From NCBI GenBank assembly GCA_963682175.1, contig OY821777.1, positions 141,501 to 205,500 on the forward strand: a DNA stretch of 64,000 nucleotides, in the 5' to 3' direction. The translations under genes were made by a program, and so were the position numbers. Positions within the stretch are counted from its first letter, which is position 1. The number at the start of each line of letters is the position of its first letter. The notes under the pieces are model-generated. The model did not search any database. It was not told the DNA's origin and worked only from the letters and a program-made list of their open reading frames with translations. Below, piece after piece: positions 61,370 to 64,000 of this stretch. This stretch comes from Triglochin maritima (Eukaryota; Streptophyta; Magnoliopsida; Alismatales; Juncaginaceae).

Positions 61370-62660
61370 ACCGGACAACAAATACACATATTTCGGACAG
61401 CAAATACACTAATTCCGGACAACAAATTCACTTATTCCGGACAGCAAATACACTTATTCCGGAAAAACTTAATGTTGCGTTTCTGGACAAACTTTATTCT
61501 TAAACCGGACAACAAATACACTTACTCCGAACAACAAATACACTTATTCCGGACAGCAAATACACTTATTCCGAACAACAAATACACATATTCCGGACAA
61601 CAAATACACTTGTTCCGGACAACAAATACACTTATTCCGGACAACAAATACACTTATTCCGGACAAACTTTTTGTTCCGTTTCGGGACACACTTTATTCT
61701 TAAACCGGACAACAAATACACTTATTCCGGACAACAAATACACTTATTCCGGACACACTTTATTCTTAAACCGGACAACAAATACAATTATTCCGGACAA
61801 CAACTACACGTATTCCGGACAGCAAATACACTTATTCCGGACAAACTTTTTGTTCTGTTTCAGGACACACTTTATTCTTAAACCGGACAACAAATACACT
61901 AACTCCGGACAACAAATACACTTATTCCGGACACACTTTATTCTTAAACCGAACAACAAATACACTTATTCCGGACAACAAATACACTAATTCCGGACAA
62001 CAAATACACTTATTCCGGACAGCAAATACACTTATTCCGGACAAACTTTTTGTTCCGTTTCGGGACACACTTTATTCTTAAACCGGACAACAAATACACT
62101 TACTCCGGACAACAAATACACTTATTCCGGACAGAAAATACACTTATTCTGGACACACTTTATTCTTAAACCGGACAACAAATACACTTATTCCGGACAG
62201 CAAATACACTTATTCCGGACAGCAAATACACTTATTCCGGACAAACTTTTTGTTCCGTTTCGGGACACTTTATTCTTAAACCGGACAACAACTACAAAAA
62301 TTCCGGACAACAAATACACTTATTCCGGACAGCAAATACACTTATTACGGACAAACTTTTTGTTCCGTTTCGGGACACACTTTATTCTTAAACCGGACAA
62401 CAAATGGACTTATTCCGGACAACAAATACACTTATTCCGGACAGCAAGTACACTAATTCCGGACAGCAAATACACTTATTCCGGACACACTTTATTCTTA
62501 AACCGGACAACAAATACACTAATTCTGAACAACAAATACACTTAATCCGGACATGGATGAATCGTAATCCGGACGGACATGGATGAATCGTAATCCGGAC
62601 GGACATATAACGTAATCCGGACATACTTGTAACTTAATCCGGACATAAATATAACTTATT
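61370..62660 (-). repeat. Long 22-bp tandem array, inverted relative to the first
   Basis: Roughly 50 units of AAATACACTTATTCCGGACA plus AC or GC, with an interspersed higher-order segment (AACTTTTTGTTCCGTTTCGG, then GACACACTTTATTCTTAAAC) recurring at about 61660, 61850, 62040, 62240 and 62355. Lies between the convergent Ulp1-like and transposase genes. Open frames of up to 172 codons across it are by-products of the repeat. Confidence 0.93.
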
Positions 62661-62836
62661 CCGGACAGGCATACAACAAACCAAAATTACTTAAATATAT
62701 TTGTCGCCATCAGAAATTAATTCACAAACGAACAAGCAAAGAAAAAGTTGAATCTTATGCAATAATACGGACAGACATACAATGACTTTCAACAAAATTA
62801 CATAGGAATAATTCCAACCAATGACAAATACAATAA

Positions 62837-63998
62837 TCAAGGAGGAACTCCCTCGTAATGCAAATTCATGTCCCAGTCATCGAAATCGTGATCCCCCGGT
62901 TTGGGTGCTGCAGGGTGTAACGGGGGTAGAACATTATTCCTGATGATTTTTTGTCCGTTACTTTTAATTATTTTCTCAGACAAAGAAATCCGTCGTTTGC
63001 TCGGCGGTCTGCCTTTCCGTCTTGCCTTATCCGGATTGAGAACGGATGTACCATCGAACACAGGATCAGGTCGTTGCATACGTTCCTTAAGCAACTCAAG
63101 TGCCTCTACCGCCTGAAGATATCTGTCGTTTGAGTCGAAAGCGGCCTCGGCGATCCAAACCGCACGACCCATTATGTCGTCGTGGCGCCGAAGCGCATCG
63201 TTCCCCGTTATGTCACTTTGAAGGGGAAACTTGACTCCATAGCTCCTTCGGATATCCTTCCTCCATCGGTGGACGATGTAAGACTCGGGGAGCAACGCGT
63301 TTGGACGTATTCGGGCAATAACAACATAAACGTGACAACATAGGATACCGACGTGATCAAACATTCTGCAATCGCATACCCACTTCTCATCTCTAATTTG
63401 CACTGTGAACCGTTTCGACAATGGGAGGATATGTGTCAATACATGTTCGGTCACGTTGAAGTGCAATGTGTCGTCCTCGTTGAACTCATCATTGATGTCG
63501 CAGTACATTATCTTCCCAATTTCTAACTGCACCTTCTTGAAGACACCAACCGTATACAACTCGCCCAATTGCCTCTCGAATGGATATTTCGAAATCAATT
63601 GCGGAGCCTTATGCTGACAATCGAAATCAGACAGAGCTTCCTTCTCATACTTGTGGCGTACTGCGAGTTCGTATTGTTGAACGAAGTGCTTAAGTGTCGT
63701 CCTTGATGTGAGGTACTTATCGAAGAAGGCGTTCATACCCTCACTTCTCTGGGTTGATGTCATTCCTGCGGAAAAACAATCCCGCCAAAATACAGGTACC
63801 CAGCGCTCTCGAATTGCATAAATGGATCGGAGCCAATTATTGTCGTGGAACTCGAAATCATCTAGAAAACCCTGCCAATTCCGCTCGAATTCTGCCGGAG
63901 TCTTGGAATCGAATACACAGTTGTTGAGGTCAAACAACGTATGCTCCCGGTACTTCGTGGGCAGCTTCACAGGGGCCTTATTCATTATGTGCCATATA
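62837..63998 (-). CDS. FAR1/FHY3-type Mutator transposase, C-terminal part (runs off right edge)
   Basis: The minus-strand frame is open from the window edge (CIWHIMNKAPVKLPTKY, the conserved H-x-L-C-x-W-H-I-M-like block) to the stop near 62837. It has FRDCFSAGMTSTQRSEGMNA (FAR1 signature; the Glu is the likely third catalytic residue), AFFDKYLTSRTTLKHFVQQY, and a SWIM zinc finger CDCRMFDHVGILCCH (C-x-C...C-x-H). A basic tail (KARRKGRPPSKRR) follows. These features match the far-red-impaired-response/MULE transposase family; N-terminal zinc finger and the first two catalytic residues would lie outside. No internal stop in about 385 codons, unlike the decayed Ulp1-like gene next to it. The start at 63985 is only the first Met in the window. 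Confidence 0.88.
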   Translation of the reverse strand, partial: IWHIMNKAPVKLPTKYREHTLFDLNNCVFDSKTPAEFERNWQGFLDDFEFHDNNWLRSIYAIRERWVPVFWRDCFSAGMTSTQRSEGMNAFFDKYLTSRTTLKHFVQQYELAVRHKYEKEALSDFDCQHKAPQLISKYPFERQLGELYTVGVFKKVQLEIGKIMYCDINDEFNEDDTLHFNVTEHVLTHILPLSKRFTVQIRDEKWVCDCRMFDHVGILCCHVYVVIARIRPNALLPESYIVHRWRKDIRRSYGVKFPLQSDITGNDALRRHDDIMGRAVWIAEAAFDSNDRYLQAVEALELLKERMQRPDPVFDGTSVLNPDKARRKGRPPSKRRISLSEKIIKSNGQKIIRNNVLPPLHPAAPKPGDHDFDDWDMNLHYEGVPP

Positions 63999-64000
63999 CA

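Larger units (their letters stand above)
57847..64000. mobile_element. Large Mutator-like element with PMD, Ulp1-like and FAR1-type genes, cut by window end
   Basis: Starts about 57847 in OEP21 intron 4, where GACGGACGCGTGCGTCCGTG opens a GC-richer block unlike the intron. Contents: PMD/coiled-coil gene and Ulp1-like protease (+, 58193-61216), a 22-bp tandem array inside an intron (58976-59456), a second array in inverted orientation (about 61370-62660), and a FAR1/MULE transposase (-, 62837 to edge). Mutator-like elements that carry Ulp1-like proteases are known in plants (Kaonashi/FARE type). The right terminus and target duplication are outside the window, so the left end is inferred. Confidence 0.8.

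Noticed and set aside
61472..61990. 172-codon open frame
   Set aside because: Its product is a three-phase readout of the 22-bp tandem repeat (NKYTYSGQ, QIHLFRT, TNTLIP); no start context or domain.

Overview
This is nuclear DNA of a flowering plant, most likely a core eudicot. The genes are broken by many short GT-AG introns in AT-rich DNA, every recognisable protein is a plant family member, and the spaces between and inside genes are packed with plant transposon types (Copia, Mutator-like, hAT-like, RTE LINE, SINE-like). I cannot name the species. From memory, and needing a check, HMGB, FANCJ, EH1 and OEP21 homologues lie close together on Arabidopsis chromosome 1 (about AT1G20690 to AT1G20820), and NOC4 lies next to a GLR3 gene on chromosome 2. 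The window therefore looks like a conserved ancestral block eroded by transposons.

Layout. 202-1854 (+): complete HMGB-type chromatin protein. About 3080-10769 (-): decayed 5' half of a FANCJ/BRIP1-like DNA helicase, with a complete but frame-broken Copia retrotransposon (3675-8351) in one intron. 11270-19707 (-): complete 24-exon MLH3 (MutL homologue). 20347-29888 (+): complete 13-exon EH-domain endocytic protein, head-to-head with MLH3 across about 640 bp. 29889-32769: mostly gene-free. 32770-37231 (+): complete 15-exon N-acetylglucosaminyltransferase I (GnTI), with one intron that has all the marks of a U12-type AT-AC intron. 38520-46650 (+): wreck of a NOC4 ribosome-biogenesis gene whose middle is replaced by a nest of elements (hAT-like host with a Mutator-like element and a solo LTR inside it, then an RTE LINE fragment). 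48357-52240 (+): complete clade III glutamate receptor-like channel. 52834-53228 (-): two exons of an unnamed helical protein. 53300-55500: repeat-derived DNA. 55856-57804 (+): first four exons of the chloroplast outer-envelope channel OEP21. 57847 to the right edge: a large Mutator-like element carrying a plant-mobile-domain/coiled-coil gene and a Ulp1-like protease (+), and a FAR1-type transposase (-) that runs off the window.

I joined the exons of HMGB (444 nt), MLH3 (3687 nt), EH1 (3282 nt), GnTI (1344 nt) and GLR3 (2772 nt) by hand. Each total is a multiple of three with consistent splice phases, so these five look functional. The FANCJ and NOC4 copies are clearly broken. OEP21 depends on whether its last exon lies beyond the right edge. 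No operon-like cooperation is expected. Themes are meiotic/DNA repair (MLH3, formerly FANCJ), endocytosis (EH1), Golgi N-glycan maturation (GnTI), calcium-permeable signalling (GLR3) and plastid envelope transport (OEP21). No tRNA, rRNA or CRISPR was seen.
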